DNA from: Asanoa iriomotensis
GTDB taxonomy: Bacteria > Actinomycetota > Actinomycetes > Mycobacteriales > Micromonosporaceae
Direction: 5' to 3'
NCBI RefSeq assembly: GCF_016862515.1
Contig: NZ_BONC01000003.1
Span: 186,001 to 250,000, forward strand
Length of the DNA: 64,000 nucleotides
Shown: piece after piece, positions 51,366 to 59,145 of the stretch
Numbering within the stretch: position 1 is the stretch's first letter
How the letters are laid out: every line of letters starts with the position of its first letter
Translations under genes and position numbers: made by a program
The notes under the pieces: model-generated
Databases searched by the model: none
Seen by the model: the letters and a program-made list of their open reading frames with translations, nothing else
What the model was told of the DNA's origin: nothing

Positions 51366-51784
51366 CAGAGCTGGCCGGTCCGTTCGCGCCACGACCGCTC
51401 CGCGGCCACCCACTCGTTGTCCTGCGGGAACTCGTCGATCGTCGGCACCCGCCGGATCTCGCACTTCACGCCCGGCATCGACGGCAGCCGCTTGGCCCAC
51501 TCGACCGCCTCCTCCTTCGAGGCGACGTCGACCATCCAGAAGCCGCCGAAGAGTTCCTTGGTCTCCCCGTACGGGCCGTCGGTCACGACCGGCGCCTGCG
51601 TGCTCAGGTCGACCACGACGCCCTGCGTCGGGTCGTCGAGACCCTCGGCCGCGAGCAGCACCCCGGCCCGGATCATCTCCTGGTTGACCCGACCCATCGT
51701 GGCCAGCATCTCGTCGAACGGCGTGGCCATCATCGCGGCGGTCGTCTCGTCCGTACCCCGCATGATCAGCATGTACTTCGCCAT
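51365..51784 (-). CDS. YCII-related/DGPF-domain protein
   Basis: A 139-residue ferredoxin-like-fold protein: MAKYMLIMRGTDETTAAM, NQEMIRAGVLLAAEGLDD, the DGPF-type signature VTDGPYGETKELFGGFWMVD and a VKCEIRRVPTIDEF ending. Genes of this type accompany ECF42 sigma factors and are thought to be linked to their regulation; the reaction, if any, is unknown. GAGGGAG 7 nt before the ATG is a good ribosome binding site. It is translationally coupled to the sigma factor gene. Confidence 0.9.
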   Translation of the reverse strand: MAKYMLIMRGTDETTAAMMATPFDEMLATMGRVNQEMIRAGVLLAAEGLDDPTQGVVVDLSTQAPVVTDGPYGETKELFGGFWMVDVASKEEAVEWAKRLPSMPGVKCEIRRVPTIDEFPQDNEWVAAERSWRERTGQL

Positions 51785-51905
51785 GATCGTCTCCCTCTAG
51801 CGCGGGTCGCTTCCCGACCCTTTCACGCCAAGGTCGAACGCCTCCGCCGGGGATCGACACGGCCGCCGAGAAAATTAAGCTGAGTCACCACTCATAATCG
51901 AGGGC

Positions 51906-52496
51906 ATGAAGGCCGCGTGCTGGCTCGACCAGGAATCAGACCGTTACGGCGCCGCCGTGCGCCAAAAGATTGCCGAATTTGCCGAGACGTGGGGCGACGT
52001 CGCGTCGACCGGTTTCGCCGCGACGGCCTGGCGGATCGCGACGGAGCTCGAGCCCGCGTACCTCCGCCGGCACCCCCGCGTCATCTCCGCCACCTGCCGC
52101 CGCAACACCTGGGACGGCACGCTGACCTGCGAGGCGGCGATCGCCGCGCCATGGCCGGCGGAGCTGTCGGGCAACCGGCACTGGACGCAGGACCGCGGCT
52201 GGCGCGACTGGCCACAGACCTTTGGTCAATACCTCACACCCACGGACCACGATGTCGTACGCGCGCCGCACCTGCGTACCCAGTTGCTGGTCGCGGCGAC
52301 GATCCCGCCCGACCACCTGCCGCCGACGCCGCCCGGCCCGGCCGCCGACGAGGTCGAACATGCCGCCCGCCGGGCGGTCGCCGTCATCGCGCGCGAGCTG
52401 AACGATCTGCTCGGCCCGTTGCTCACCCAGCTCGAGCGAAATCCTCGCCCAACACCGCCCGCAGCCGGCTCAGCGCCCGCGCGTTCTGGGTCTTGA
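51906..52496 (+). CDS. hypothetical protein
   Basis: A 196-residue soluble protein of no recognised family. It is Trp-rich in the middle (TWDGTLTCEAAIAAPWPAELSGNRHWTQDRGWRDWPQTFGQY), helical at the N-terminus (YGAAVRQKIAEFAETWG) and near residues 150-175 (AARRAVAVIARELNDLLGPLLTQLE). The last 20 Pro/Ala-rich residues lie antisense to a sigma-factor remnant and may be read-through. CATAAT 7 nt before ATG 51906 resembles the leaderless promoters elsewhere. It is divergent from the YCII gene. Confidence 0.6.
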   Translation: MKAACWLDQESDRYGAAVRQKIAEFAETWGDVASTGFAATAWRIATELEPAYLRRHPRVISATCRRNTWDGTLTCEAAIAAPWPAELSGNRHWTQDRGWRDWPQTFGQYLTPTDHDVVRAPHLRTQLLVAATIPPDHLPPTPPGPAADEVEHAARRAVAVIARELNDLLGPLLTQLERNPRPTPPAAGSAPARSGS

Positions 52497-52566
52497 CCAC
52501 CGACACGCCGAGGTTGGCCACGCCCGGCGCCGCGACCAGGGCCGCGCTCGCATCACCGACCATCAT
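52423..52566 (-). pseudogene. remnant of a SigE-family sigma factor (region 4 end)
   Basis: The minus strand reads GVANLGVSVVKTQNARALSRLRAVLGEDF to a TGA at 52423. The pattern LGVSxxVKTQNARALSRLRAVLG is the DNA-recognition end of a sigma-70 region 4 of the SigE-family type. Nothing upstream (52567-52670) encodes the rest of a sigma factor, and the remnant overlaps the 3' end of the hypothetical gene on the other strand. It is therefore a fossil, not a working gene. Confidence 0.55.
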
Positions 52567-52670
52567 GGACTGACGCTGCGAGTGCCACCAACCTGCCGGC
52601 TGGGTGGCTGTCACCTGCGAAGACTGGTTGGGCCGGCGAAATCGTCACACCCCAATGCCACGATCACACC

Positions 52671-53480
52671 ATGAGATTCGCACTCGATGTGCCCGTCAAC
52701 GGTGACTACGCCGACCCCCGGCTGCTCGCCGAGCTGGCCCGCGAGGCGGAGGCGGCGGGCTGGGACGGGTTCTTCCTCCAGGACGGGCTCAACACCCCGG
52801 ATCCGCTGGCCGATCCGTGGATCTGCCTAGGCGTCGTGGCGGCCGCGACCGACCGCATCCGGATCGGGGTGATGGTCACCCCGTTGGCGCGCCGGAGGCC
52901 ATGGCAGGTGGCCAGGCAGGCGACCACCGTCGACCGACTATCGGGCGGGCGGATGACGCTGGGGGTGGGGCTGGGTTTCGCCGAGGTCGACTTCACGCCG
53001 TTCGGCGAGCAGTGGGACGCCCGGGCGCGGGCCGGCGTGCTCGATGAGGCGCTCGAGGTCGTCGCCGGTCTGTGGACCGGTCGGCCGTTCTCGTTCGCCG
53101 GTCGGCATTTCAGCCTCGACGACGTCACCATCGCGCCGGCGCCCATCCAGGAGCCGCGGATTCCGGTGTGGGTGGCGGCCGGCTGGCCCAACCGCCGGCC
53201 GCTCGCGCGCGCCGCGCGCTGGGACGGCGTTTATCTGATGACGGTCCATCAGCGCACCGGTGACCTGCTGCGGCCGGCCGACGTCGCCGAGGTGGTGGCG
53301 GCGCTCGACCGGCCCGGGCTCGACGTCGCTTTCAACGTGGTGCGGTCTGCCGACCCGGCGCGCCAGGTGCGGGAGTTCACCGAGGCGGGCGGCACGTGGT
53401 GGGTGGAACTGGCACCGGACGAGGCCGATGGCGGGCTGGCGGCATACCGGGACCGGATCAAGCGCGGCCCACCGGCATAG
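52671..53480 (+). CDS. LLM-class flavin/F420-dependent oxidoreductase
   Basis: A 269-residue luciferase-like TIM-barrel oxidoreductase. Segments are MRFALDVPVNGDYADPRLLAELAREAEAAGWDGFFLQDG, ATDRIRIGVMVTPLARRRPWQVARQATTVDRLSGGRMTLGVGLG, VVAGLWTGRPFSFAGRHFSLDDVTIAPAPIQEPRIPVWVAAGWPN. In actinobacteria such proteins usually use F420; the substrate is not deducible. CACGAT 6 nt before the ATG is a near-match to the leaderless pattern. It ends inside a long inverted repeat that also covers the plsC start codon. Confidence 0.87.
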   Translation: MRFALDVPVNGDYADPRLLAELAREAEAAGWDGFFLQDGLNTPDPLADPWICLGVVAAATDRIRIGVMVTPLARRRPWQVARQATTVDRLSGGRMTLGVGLGFAEVDFTPFGEQWDARARAGVLDEALEVVAGLWTGRPFSFAGRHFSLDDVTIAPAPIQEPRIPVWVAAGWPNRRPLARAARWDGVYLMTVHQRTGDLLRPADVAEVVAALDRPGLDVAFNVVRSADPARQVREFTEAGGTWWVELAPDEADGGLAAYRDRIKRGPPA

Positions 53481-53519
53481 ACAGTGTCTACGGCCACCTG
53501 GTAGACACTGTCTATGCCG
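53473..53519. promoter_or_regulatory. twin palindromic operators over the plsC start codon
   Basis: A perfect 19-bp inverted repeat (53473-53491 and 53501-53519) with a 9-bp centre. Each arm is itself a palindrome: TAGACA-G-TGTCTA (53478-53490) and TAGACA-C-TGTCTA (53502-53514), 24 bp apart. This looks like two adjacent dimer-binding sites, for example for a TetR-family repressor. The site overlaps the LLM-gene stop and the plsC ATG (53514), so binding or RNA folding would affect plsC directly. No regulator gene is adjacent. Confidence 0.7.
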
Positions 53520-54143
53520 CCCTTGTACGCGCTCGCGCACCACACCGTCGGCCGATACCTGCGCCGGCGCTGGCGGCCCACCGTCACGGGCCTCGACCAC
53601 CTGCCACACGGCGGCGCGATCCTGGCCGCCAACCACCTGTCGGTCGCGGACCAGTTGTTCCTCGGCATCCTGACGCCGCGGCACATCGCGTTCTGGGCCA
53701 AGGCCGAGTATTTCCGCGCCCCGCTCACCCGGGGTTTCGTCACCGGCATGGGCGCGATCCCGGTCGACCGCGGCGGCGGCCGGGCCGCGCTGACGGCGTT
53801 CGACGCCGCCGAGCCGATCCTGCGCGACGGCGGCCTGGTGGCGATCTTCCCGGAGGGCACCCGCTCGCCGGACGGCCGTCTCTACCGCGGCCGCACCGGC
53901 GTGGTCCGCCTCGCGCACCGGGCGGGCGTGCCCATCGTCCCGGTCGGCATCGTCGGCACGGACCGGCTGCGCCCACCCGGCACCCGCCTGCCCCGCCGGC
54001 ACCCGAACAGCATCACCTTCGGCCCGCCGATCCCGGTGCGGGTCGACCGCCCGGCGGACATCCGCCGGCACACCGACACTCTGATGGCCACGATCCAAAC
54101 CTTGACCAGCCAGGAGTACGTGGCTCGACACGCCCGACCATGA
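53514..54143 (+). CDS. 1-acyl-sn-glycerol-3-phosphate acyltransferase-like (PlsC family)
   Basis: A 209-residue membrane-associated acyltransferase that adds an acyl chain to lysophosphatidate or a related lipid. Motif I NHLSVADQ (H41, D46), motif II region FRAPLTRGFVTGMGAIPVDRG, motif III FPEGTRSPDGRLYRGRTG and motif IV VPIVPVGIVG are intact. It is followed 9 nt later by an alpha/beta hydrolase. The ATG lies in the 3' arm of the twin operator and has no Shine-Dalgarno site. Expression is thus likely under tight local control. Confidence 0.88.
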   Translation: MPPLYALAHHTVGRYLRRRWRPTVTGLDHLPHGGAILAANHLSVADQLFLGILTPRHIAFWAKAEYFRAPLTRGFVTGMGAIPVDRGGGRAALTAFDAAEPILRDGGLVAIFPEGTRSPDGRLYRGRTGVVRLAHRAGVPIVPVGIVGTDRLRPPGTRLPRRHPNSITFGPPIPVRVDRPADIRRHTDTLMATIQTLTSQEYVARHARP

Positions 54144-54152
54144 CGGCGTTTG

Positions 54153-54881
54153 ATGGGCTGCGTGGACGGCGTCGTCGAGCGGTCGTTGCGCGTCGGCCAG
54201 GTGCCGGTGGCGCTGTGGTCGCCGGCCGCCGACCCGACCCCGCGACCCCTGGTGCTGCTGGGCCACGGCGGCAGCGGCCACAAACGGAGCAGCCGGATCG
54301 TCTCGCTGGCGCAGTGGTTCACGACGCACGGCGGCTTCGCGGCGGTCGCGATCGACGGCCCGCACCACGGCGATCGGGTGTCCTCGCCGTTGCCGCCCGC
54401 GGACTACCAGGCGCGAATCGCCGAGACGGGGATCGAGGCCGTCCTGGACCGGATGACCAGCGACTGGCTGGCCGCCGTGGATGCCGTCGTGGCCGCGGGC
54501 CTCGCGATCCCGGACCGCCTCGCCTACGTCGGACTGTCCATGGGAACGCGCTACGGGCTGCCGCTGGCGGCGACCCTCGGCGACCGCCTGCGCTGCGCGG
54601 TCCTGGGCAAGTTCGGCCTGCACCAGTCAGCGGCGATGCCCGCGGCGCTGTCCGCGCCGCACCGGATCGCCCACGACGCCGCCCGCATCACGGCCCCGAC
54701 GCTCTTCCACCTCCAGTGGCACGACGAGATCTTCCCGCGCGAGGGTCAACTGGCCCTCTTCGGCCTGCTCGGCTCGAAGGAGAAAGAGCTGGCCGGCTAC
54801 AGCGGCCCACACGCCAACACCCCGCCGCAAGCTCTCACCCGCTGGATCGACTTCGTCCACCGCCACCTTGCGACAACGTAA
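54153..54881 (+). CDS. alpha/beta hydrolase (dienelactone hydrolase-like)
   Basis: A 242-residue soluble serine hydrolase. Oxyanion segment [25 protein letters not shown], nucleophile elbow [15 protein letters not shown], likely acid in [13 protein letters not shown], and His in [10 protein letters not shown]. The GPHHGDR motif is shared with dienelactone-hydrolase-like and xylan-esterase-like proteins. Its placement after plsC suggests a lipid or acyl substrate, without proof. The 121 bp that follow contain no recognised gene. Confidence 0.78.
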   Translation: MGCVDGVVERSLRVGQVPVALWSPAADPTPRPLVLLGHGGSGHKRSSRIVSLAQWFTTHGGFAAVAIDGPHHGDRVSSPLPPADYQARIAETGIEAVLDRMTSDWLAAVDAVVAAGLAIPDRLAYVGLSMGTRYGLPLAATLGDRLRCAVLGKFGLHQSAAMPAALSAPHRIAHDAARITAPTLFHLQWHDEIFPREGQLALFGLLGSKEKELAGYSGPHANTPPQALTRWIDFVHRHLATT

Positions 54882-55002
54882 CCGACAGCCGTCTACCACG
54901 GTTTGACGGTGCTGCCGGCGCCCGTGACCGCTGCTGCGGGTTGACCTCGCGAGTGTTTGCCGGTCGATCGGGCCGACGCGTCCGTGCCGCCGTCCCTGGC
55001 GG

Positions 55003-55290
55003 TTACCGGGTGATGGAGCGGCGTCGGTTGCCGCCGCCGCGTAGGCGGTCGACAAGAGCCACGCCGCCGGCGGCGAAGGCGATCTGGAGGAACAGCTCGA
55101 TCCAGTCGATGCCGTCGGTGTCCGCGACGCCGACCGCGGCCGCGAGCAGGGTGCCCAGCAGTGCGGCGACGATGCCGACCACCAGGGTCAGCCAGAAGCC
55201 GATGCGCTGTTTGCCCGGCAGGACCAGCCGGCCCAGCGCGCCGATGATGATGCCGATGAACAGTGCGGTGAAAATGCCTGAGATCTCCAC
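55003..55290 (-). CDS. GlsB/YeaQ/YmgE-family stress-response membrane protein
   Basis: A 95-residue protein with three membrane helices: ISGIFTALFIGIIIGALGRLVLPG, IGFWLTLVVGIVAALLGTLLAAAV and WIELFLQIAFAAGGVALV, and a basic C-terminus. The GALGRLVLPGKQRIGFWLT core is the family signature (transglycosylase-associated protein family). A GGGAGG Shine-Dalgarno site lies about 6 nt before GTG 55290. It is probably induced by stress in other bacteria; the exact role is unknown. Divergent from the HhH gene. Confidence 0.85.
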   Translation of the reverse strand: MEISGIFTALFIGIIIGALGRLVLPGKQRIGFWLTLVVGIVAALLGTLLAAAVGVADTDGIDWIELFLQIAFAAGGVALVDRLRGGGNRRRSITR

Positions 55291-55353
55291 GACAACCTCC
55301 CGGAGCGCGCTTCGGCGTCCCTGCTGAAATCTTAGGTCGTGCGGGCAACCGGA

Positions 55354-55359
55354 TACCCT
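55354..55359 (+). promoter_or_regulatory. -10 element, leaderless HhH-domain gene
   Basis: TACCCT, then GATCGC (6 nt), then GTG at 55366. Confidence 0.55.
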
Positions 55360-55365
55360 GATCGC

Positions 55366-55578
55366 GTGAGTACCCGCGACGTGCCGGAGCGGATCGGCGA
55401 CCTGCCGCCGATCGGGCGGCCGGCCAACAGCGCCCTGCTCGAGGCCGGCATCACCACGCTCGACCAGGTGGCCGCCTGTCGCCGGCGCGACCTGCTGGCC
55501 ATGCACGGCGTCGGCCCCAAGGCGGTCCGCATCCTCGCCGCCGCCCTGGCCGACCGCGGCCAGGCGTTCGCCGACTGA
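55366..55578 (+). CDS. small helix-hairpin-helix DNA-binding domain protein
   Basis: A 70-residue protein consisting of one helix-hairpin-helix domain: IGDLPPIGRPANSALLEAGITTLDQVAACRRRDLLAMHGVGPKAVRILAAALADRG. The two hairpins (LPPIGRPA, MHGVGPKA) are of the type that bind DNA backbone. Such stand-alone HhH proteins are frequent in actinobacteria and of unknown role. The GTG at 55366 is set by the leaderless hexamer; starting at 55339 would place that hexamer inside the gene. Confidence 0.8.
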   Translation: MSTRDVPERIGDLPPIGRPANSALLEAGITTLDQVAACRRRDLLAMHGVGPKAVRILAAALADRGQAFAD

Positions 55579-55620
55579 CGGGCTTGACAAACAACGGGTT
55601 CCATAGTGGACGATGCCCGC

Positions 55621-56529
55621 GTGCGAATTCTCGTGGTCGGCGGAAGCGGTCTGATCGGCGCCCATGTCACGGCGGAGCTACGCGCCCGCGGCCATGACGC
55701 GACCACGACGGCCCGCAGCGCGGGCCCGGGCGTCGACCACGTCCTCGACCTCGCCACCGCCTCTGTCGACGAGCTGGGCGCGCTGCTGGCCGGCCACGAC
55801 GGCGTGGTCTACGCGGCGCGCACCGACGAGCAACGGCCGCTGCCCAAGCCGATCTACCCGGTGTTCCGCAGGGACCTCGTGGACCCAGTGGTGCGCCTGT
55901 TCACCGCGGCCCGGGCGCAGGGCCTCACCCGCGGGGTCATCATGGGCTCGTACTACACCTACTTCGAACGGCTGCACCCGCAGTGGCGGCTGGCGGAGCG
56001 CCACACGTACATCCGCTGCCGGATGGAGCAGGCGGGCGAAGGCCGCGCCGCGGCCGGTCCCGACCTGCCGGTGGCGGTGATCGAGTTGCCCTTCGTCTTC
56101 GGCCGGGCCGGCGACCGGCTGCCGAACTGGGCCGGCCCGCTGGACCGCTGGGCCCGGTCCCGCGCACCGCTGCTGGCCCCCGCCGGCGGCACCGCGGTGG
56201 TCTCGGCCCGCAGCGTGGCCAGCATCGCGGTCGACGCCCTGGAACAGCGCAGCGGCGCGGACCTCCCAGCCGCCGACGAGAACCTGACGTGGCGCGACAT
56301 GCTCGCGCGCATCGCCGGAGCGGCCGGCCGCCCGCGCCGGGTCCGCCACCTGCCAGCCACCGCCGTCAAGGCATCGCTCCGCCTCGGCGGCGCACTGCAG
56401 TCGCTGAGCCGCAAGGAGTCAGGCGTCAACCCCTCGCACCTCGGCGACCTGATGGTGGCCAACCAGTTCGTGGAGCCGACCACCGGCCGCTCCCTGGAGG
56501 CGGCAATCCGCGAGACCTTCCCGGATTGA
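55621..56529 (+). CDS. NAD(P)-dependent epimerase/dehydratase-like reductase
   Basis: A 302-residue extended-SDR/atypical Rossmann protein. The N-terminal dinucleotide-binding motif is VRILVVGGSGLIGAHVTAEL; later segments are VIELPFVFGRAGDRLPNW and the C-terminal KESGVNPSHLGDLMVANQFVEPTTGRSLEAAIRETF. Tyr and Lys of a classical YxxxK motif are not clearly placed, so it may bind rather than convert its ligand. GTG 55621 follows GACGAT by 6 nt, and a TTGACA lies at 55584-55589. The start at 55606 is the alternative. It lies 2 nt before the ATPase pseudogene. Confidence 0.75.
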   Translation: MRILVVGGSGLIGAHVTAELRARGHDATTTARSAGPGVDHVLDLATASVDELGALLAGHDGVVYAARTDEQRPLPKPIYPVFRRDLVDPVVRLFTAARAQGLTRGVIMGSYYTYFERLHPQWRLAERHTYIRCRMEQAGEGRAAAGPDLPVAVIELPFVFGRAGDRLPNWAGPLDRWARSRAPLLAPAGGTAVVSARSVASIAVDALEQRSGADLPAADENLTWRDMLARIAGAAGRPRRVRHLPATAVKASLRLGGALQSLSRKESGVNPSHLGDLMVANQFVEPTTGRSLEAAIRETFPD

Positions 56530-56531
56530 CG

Positions 56532-57383
56532 GTGCCGTTGTTGACGGTCAACGACCCGCTGCCGCGCCTCCCGCGGCGGGTGATCGTCGCGGGCACGTCC
56601 GGGTCCGGGCAGACGACGGTTGCCGGGCTGGTTGCGGCAACGCTTCAGGTGCCGCATGTCGAGATCGACTCCTTGTATCACGGGCCGGGCTGGACCCCGT
56701 TGCCCACGTTCGAGGCCGAGGTCGAGCGGTTCAGTTCGCGGGCGGAGTGGGTGACCGAGTGGCAGTACAGCCTGGTGCGGGCCCGCCTGGCTGAGCGGGC
56801 CGACCTGCTGGTCTGGCTCGACCTGCCACGGTCCCGCGTGATGCGGCAGGTCTTCCGCCGGACCGTCGTCCGCAGGCTGCGCCGGCAGACGCTGTGGAAC
56901 GGCAACACCGAGCCACCATTATGGACAATCCTCACCGAGCGCGACCACATCGTGCGCTGGGCCTGGCGGACACACCCCCACACGGCTAACAGGGTGGATC
57001 ACCTGTTGCGGCAACGTCCCGACCTGACGGTGGTCCGGCTGAGGAACCGGCCAGGTGGCCGCGTGGCTGGACGGGCCGTTGCGGCGATCTCGACGCTGAC
57101 CATCCCGATCTCGCCGGCCGGCACCTGGGTGACCACCTCGCCCGCCGGGTTCATGACACAGGTGGGTCCCAGCCCGACCCGCGACGGGTCGCGCGAGCCG
57201 GTGACGTCGGCCGAGACCAGCCACATGCCGGTCTCCCGCGCCCGGCGGGACCGGATCTCGTTGTGCCTGTCCTGCCACCACAACGCCTTCTCGCGGCGCA
57301 TCATGTTCTGCGCCGGCACCAGCAGCACCTGCGCACCGCCCGCCGCGACCGCGGCGGCCGCTTCCGGGAACTGGGTGTCGTAG
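56532..57383 (+). pseudogene. damaged AAA/adenylate-kinase-like ATPase gene (frameshift, altered P-loop)
   Basis: Residues 1 to about 170 clearly match adenylate-kinase-like P-loop proteins: RRVIVAGTSGSGQTTVAGLVAATL, HVEIDSLYHGPGW, DLLVWLDLPRSRVMRQV, PPLWTILTERDHIVRWAWR. The Walker A lysine is glutamine (Q27). Just after LTVVRLRNR one extra base near 57047 shifts the frame. Removing it gives the family-like end QVAAWLDGPLRRSRR and TGA at 57096-57098. As written, the frame instead runs 95 more codons antisense to the nitrilase-family gene. Two independent lesions suggest loss of function, unless the indel is a sequencing error. Confidence 0.65.
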
Positions 57384-57793
57384 CAGATGTTGATCCCGAA
57401 CCGGTCGAAGACCGGGTATTCGGTGCCCGCCGTGAACACCGCCTCGCCCGGGGTCAGGAACGTCTTGCGGTACGAGCCCACGACCCGCCCGTCGCTGACC
57501 ACGACCGCGGTGTTGTAAAACGCGCCCGAAGCCCGCTCGATGATGCCGAACACCAGCGTCTGCCTGATCGCCGCCAGCGAGCCCAGCACCGACGTGAGCC
57601 CGGCCGACCCGATCTCCAGCGCGTGCCGCCGCACATGCTCGTCGGAGACGAGATACCCCTGCAGGAAGCACTCCGGAAACAGCAGCAGCTCAGCCCCGGC
57701 GGCGTCGGCCTGACGGGCGAAGTCCCGCACGACGCCCACGGCCGCGGCCACATCGCCGAGGATCTCTGGCGTTTGACAGGCCCCGACCCGCAC
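56999..57793 (-). CDS. carbon-nitrogen hydrolase (nitrilase superfamily)
   Basis: A 264-residue amidase-type enzyme. The Glu-Lys-Cys triad is in LLLFPECFLQG (E41), SYRKTFLTPGE (K110) and INICYDTQFPE (C137). VRVGACQTPEILGD is the typical N-terminus. The last 22 residues (RPATRPPGRFLSR onward) are Arg-rich, antisense to the damaged ATPase gene, and unlike the family. Substrate (amide or nitrile) is unknown. GTG 57793 is preceded by TATCCT with a 7-nt spacer, overlapping the -10 of the divergent gene. Confidence 0.87.
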   Translation of the reverse strand: MRVGACQTPEILGDVAAAVGVVRDFARQADAAGAELLLFPECFLQGYLVSDEHVRRHALEIGSAGLTSVLGSLAAIRQTLVFGIIERASGAFYNTAVVVSDGRVVGSYRKTFLTPGEAVFTAGTEYPVFDRFGINICYDTQFPEAAAAVAAGGAQVLLVPAQNMMRREKALWWQDRHNEIRSRRARETGMWLVSADVTGSRDPSRVGLGPTCVMNPAGEVVTQVPAGEIGMVSVEIAATARPATRPPGRFLSRTTVRSGRCRNR

Positions 57794-57817
57794 AGCGGAA
57801 AGGATACATTGGCTTAC
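57794..57817. promoter_or_regulatory. 24-bp bidirectional leaderless promoter
   Basis: Only 24 bp separate GTG 57793 (minus) and ATG 57818 (plus). TATCCT (minus strand, 57806-57801) and TACATT (plus strand, 57805-57810) are each 7 nt from their start codons and share the self-complementary TA at 57805-57806. The two -10 elements therefore overlap on opposite strands. Confidence 0.6.
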
Positions 57818-58240
57818 ATGGATGATCCGGTGCCGTGCCACTTCTGTGCCGAAAACGCCGGTGCACCAGAGCATTGGCGGCGGGTCGAACTCTTCCGGCG
57901 CGACGGCAGCGGCTTGTCCACAAAGGAAGTCGCGGTGCCGAGGTGCCGGAAATGCCGCCGCCGCCACCGGTTGGTCGGCGTCGCGGCCGTCCTGGTCTAC
58001 CTCGCGCTGCTGGCCACGGCCGCCAGCAAGGCCGGCCGCGCGCTCGCCGACGCGGCGATTCCATCCGACGCCACCCTCGGGCTCGTCATCGGTGTCGGCG
58101 CCGTGCTCATCCTCGGAGCCTTGGCGTCAACCCTGCTGGTCGACGTCTGGAAATGGCTGCTGCTGCGGCGTCACCCCGTCGTCGCCGAGCATTGGCGCCG
58201 CGGCTGGACGATCCATTGGCAGCGACGGGCGGAAGGCTGA
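57818..58240 (+). CDS. membrane protein with N-terminal zinc-ribbon-like cysteines
   Basis: A 140-residue protein. Four cysteines in two CxxC pairs (PCHFCAEN at residues 7-10 and RCRKCRRR near 42-45) suggest a zinc-binding head. Two membrane helices follow: LVGVAAVLVYLALLATAASKAG and LGLVIGVGAVLILGALASTLLVDVW, and the end is basic and Trp-rich (HWRRGWTIHWQRRAEG). Function unknown. Its ATG has TACATT 7 nt upstream. It is divergent, back to back, with the nitrilase-family gene and stops 5 bp before the convergent beta-lactamase-fold gene. Confidence 0.7.
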   Translation: MDDPVPCHFCAENAGAPEHWRRVELFRRDGSGLSTKEVAVPRCRKCRRRHRLVGVAAVLVYLALLATAASKAGRALADAAIPSDATLGLVIGVGAVLILGALASTLLVDVWKWLLLRRHPVVAEHWRRGWTIHWQRRAEG

Positions 58241-58245
58241 CGCGC

Positions 58246-59145
58246 CTACGCGGTCGGAATTTTGCGCAGCTCACCCAGCACGTACTTGGCCGCTGCCTCG
58301 ATCATCCGTACGCCCGCGGTCTGGGTCTTGTGGTGGTTGGAGAGCACCGCCACCAGCCAGTCGTGGCCCGGCTCGACCAGCCGCCCGATGGTGTTGACCT
58401 GCCAGAGGCCGCCGTCAGCCGTGATGGTGTCCCAGCCGTTCTTGACGTAGACCCCCGTGGTGTCGGCGCCGGCCGCCGCGGGGACTCCCCAGTCCTGGGT
58501 CTCGTCGACCTGGCTCATCAGGTCGAAGAGGTAGCTCCGGCCGTCGTCGTCCAACGGGCCGTCCGGGTCCGTGATCGCGGTGAGCAGGCGGATCTGGTCG
58601 GCCGCCGTGGTCTTCGACATCCCCCAGGACGACGTGGGTACGGTCTCCTTCAACCCGAAGGTCCGGTTCGCCGTGTTGAGCCCTGCCGTCCCACCGACCT
58701 TCCAGAACAACGTCGTCGCCGCCGAGTTGTCGCTCAGGGTGATCATTTTCTTGGCGTTGCGCCGGTCCGTGTTGGTGATCTCCTGGTCGCGCTGCCGTGC
58801 ACGCAGCAGCAGGGCCGCCAGGATGTCGACCTTGATGATGCTGGCGGTCTGGAAGCGGGTGGCGCCGGCGGTGACCGCGATGTCCGAGCCCCGGTCTTTC
58901 ACCGCCACCGTGAGATGGCCCTTGCCGACTCTGTTCACGTACGCGGTGATCTTCGCCTTCGCCTCGGCCAGGTAGTCCGGCGTCGGGCTGGGCGTGGGCG
59001 AGTGGCTGGGTTTCGCCGCGGCCGGCGTCGCCGTCCCGCCGTCGCCGGACAGCCGCCACAGGGCGCTCGCCTCGACCACGCCGGCGCCCGTCAGGGCCAG
59101 CACCGACGCTCCCAACACCGCGCGGCGCGATACGCGCCGGCTCAT
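58246..59145 (-). CDS. serine beta-lactamase-fold (class A-like) exported protein
   Basis: A 299-residue exported protein. A twin-arginine-type signal (SRRVSRRAVLGASVLALTGAGVV) is followed by a Pro/Ser/Thr linker (SHSPTPSPTPD) and a beta-lactamase/transpeptidase-like domain. The three class A motifs are present: SxxK as SIIK (S102, K105), SDN as LSDNSAA (S138) and KNG as VYVKNGWD in place of KTG. The glutamate of a true class A omega loop is not obvious, so it may be a DD-peptidase-like or inactive relative. No clear promoter or Shine-Dalgarno site was seen. Confidence 0.82.
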   Translation of the reverse strand: MSRRVSRRAVLGASVLALTGAGVVEASALWRLSGDGGTATPAAAKPSHSPTPSPTPDYLAEAKAKITAYVNRVGKGHLTVAVKDRGSDIAVTAGATRFQTASIIKVDILAALLLRARQRDQEITNTDRRNAKKMITLSDNSAATTLFWKVGGTAGLNTANRTFGLKETVPTSSWGMSKTTAADQIRLLTAITDPDGPLDDDGRSYLFDLMSQVDETQDWGVPAAAGADTTGVYVKNGWDTITADGGLWQVNTIGRLVEPGHDWLVAVLSNHHKTQTAGVRMIEAAAKYVLGELRKIPTA

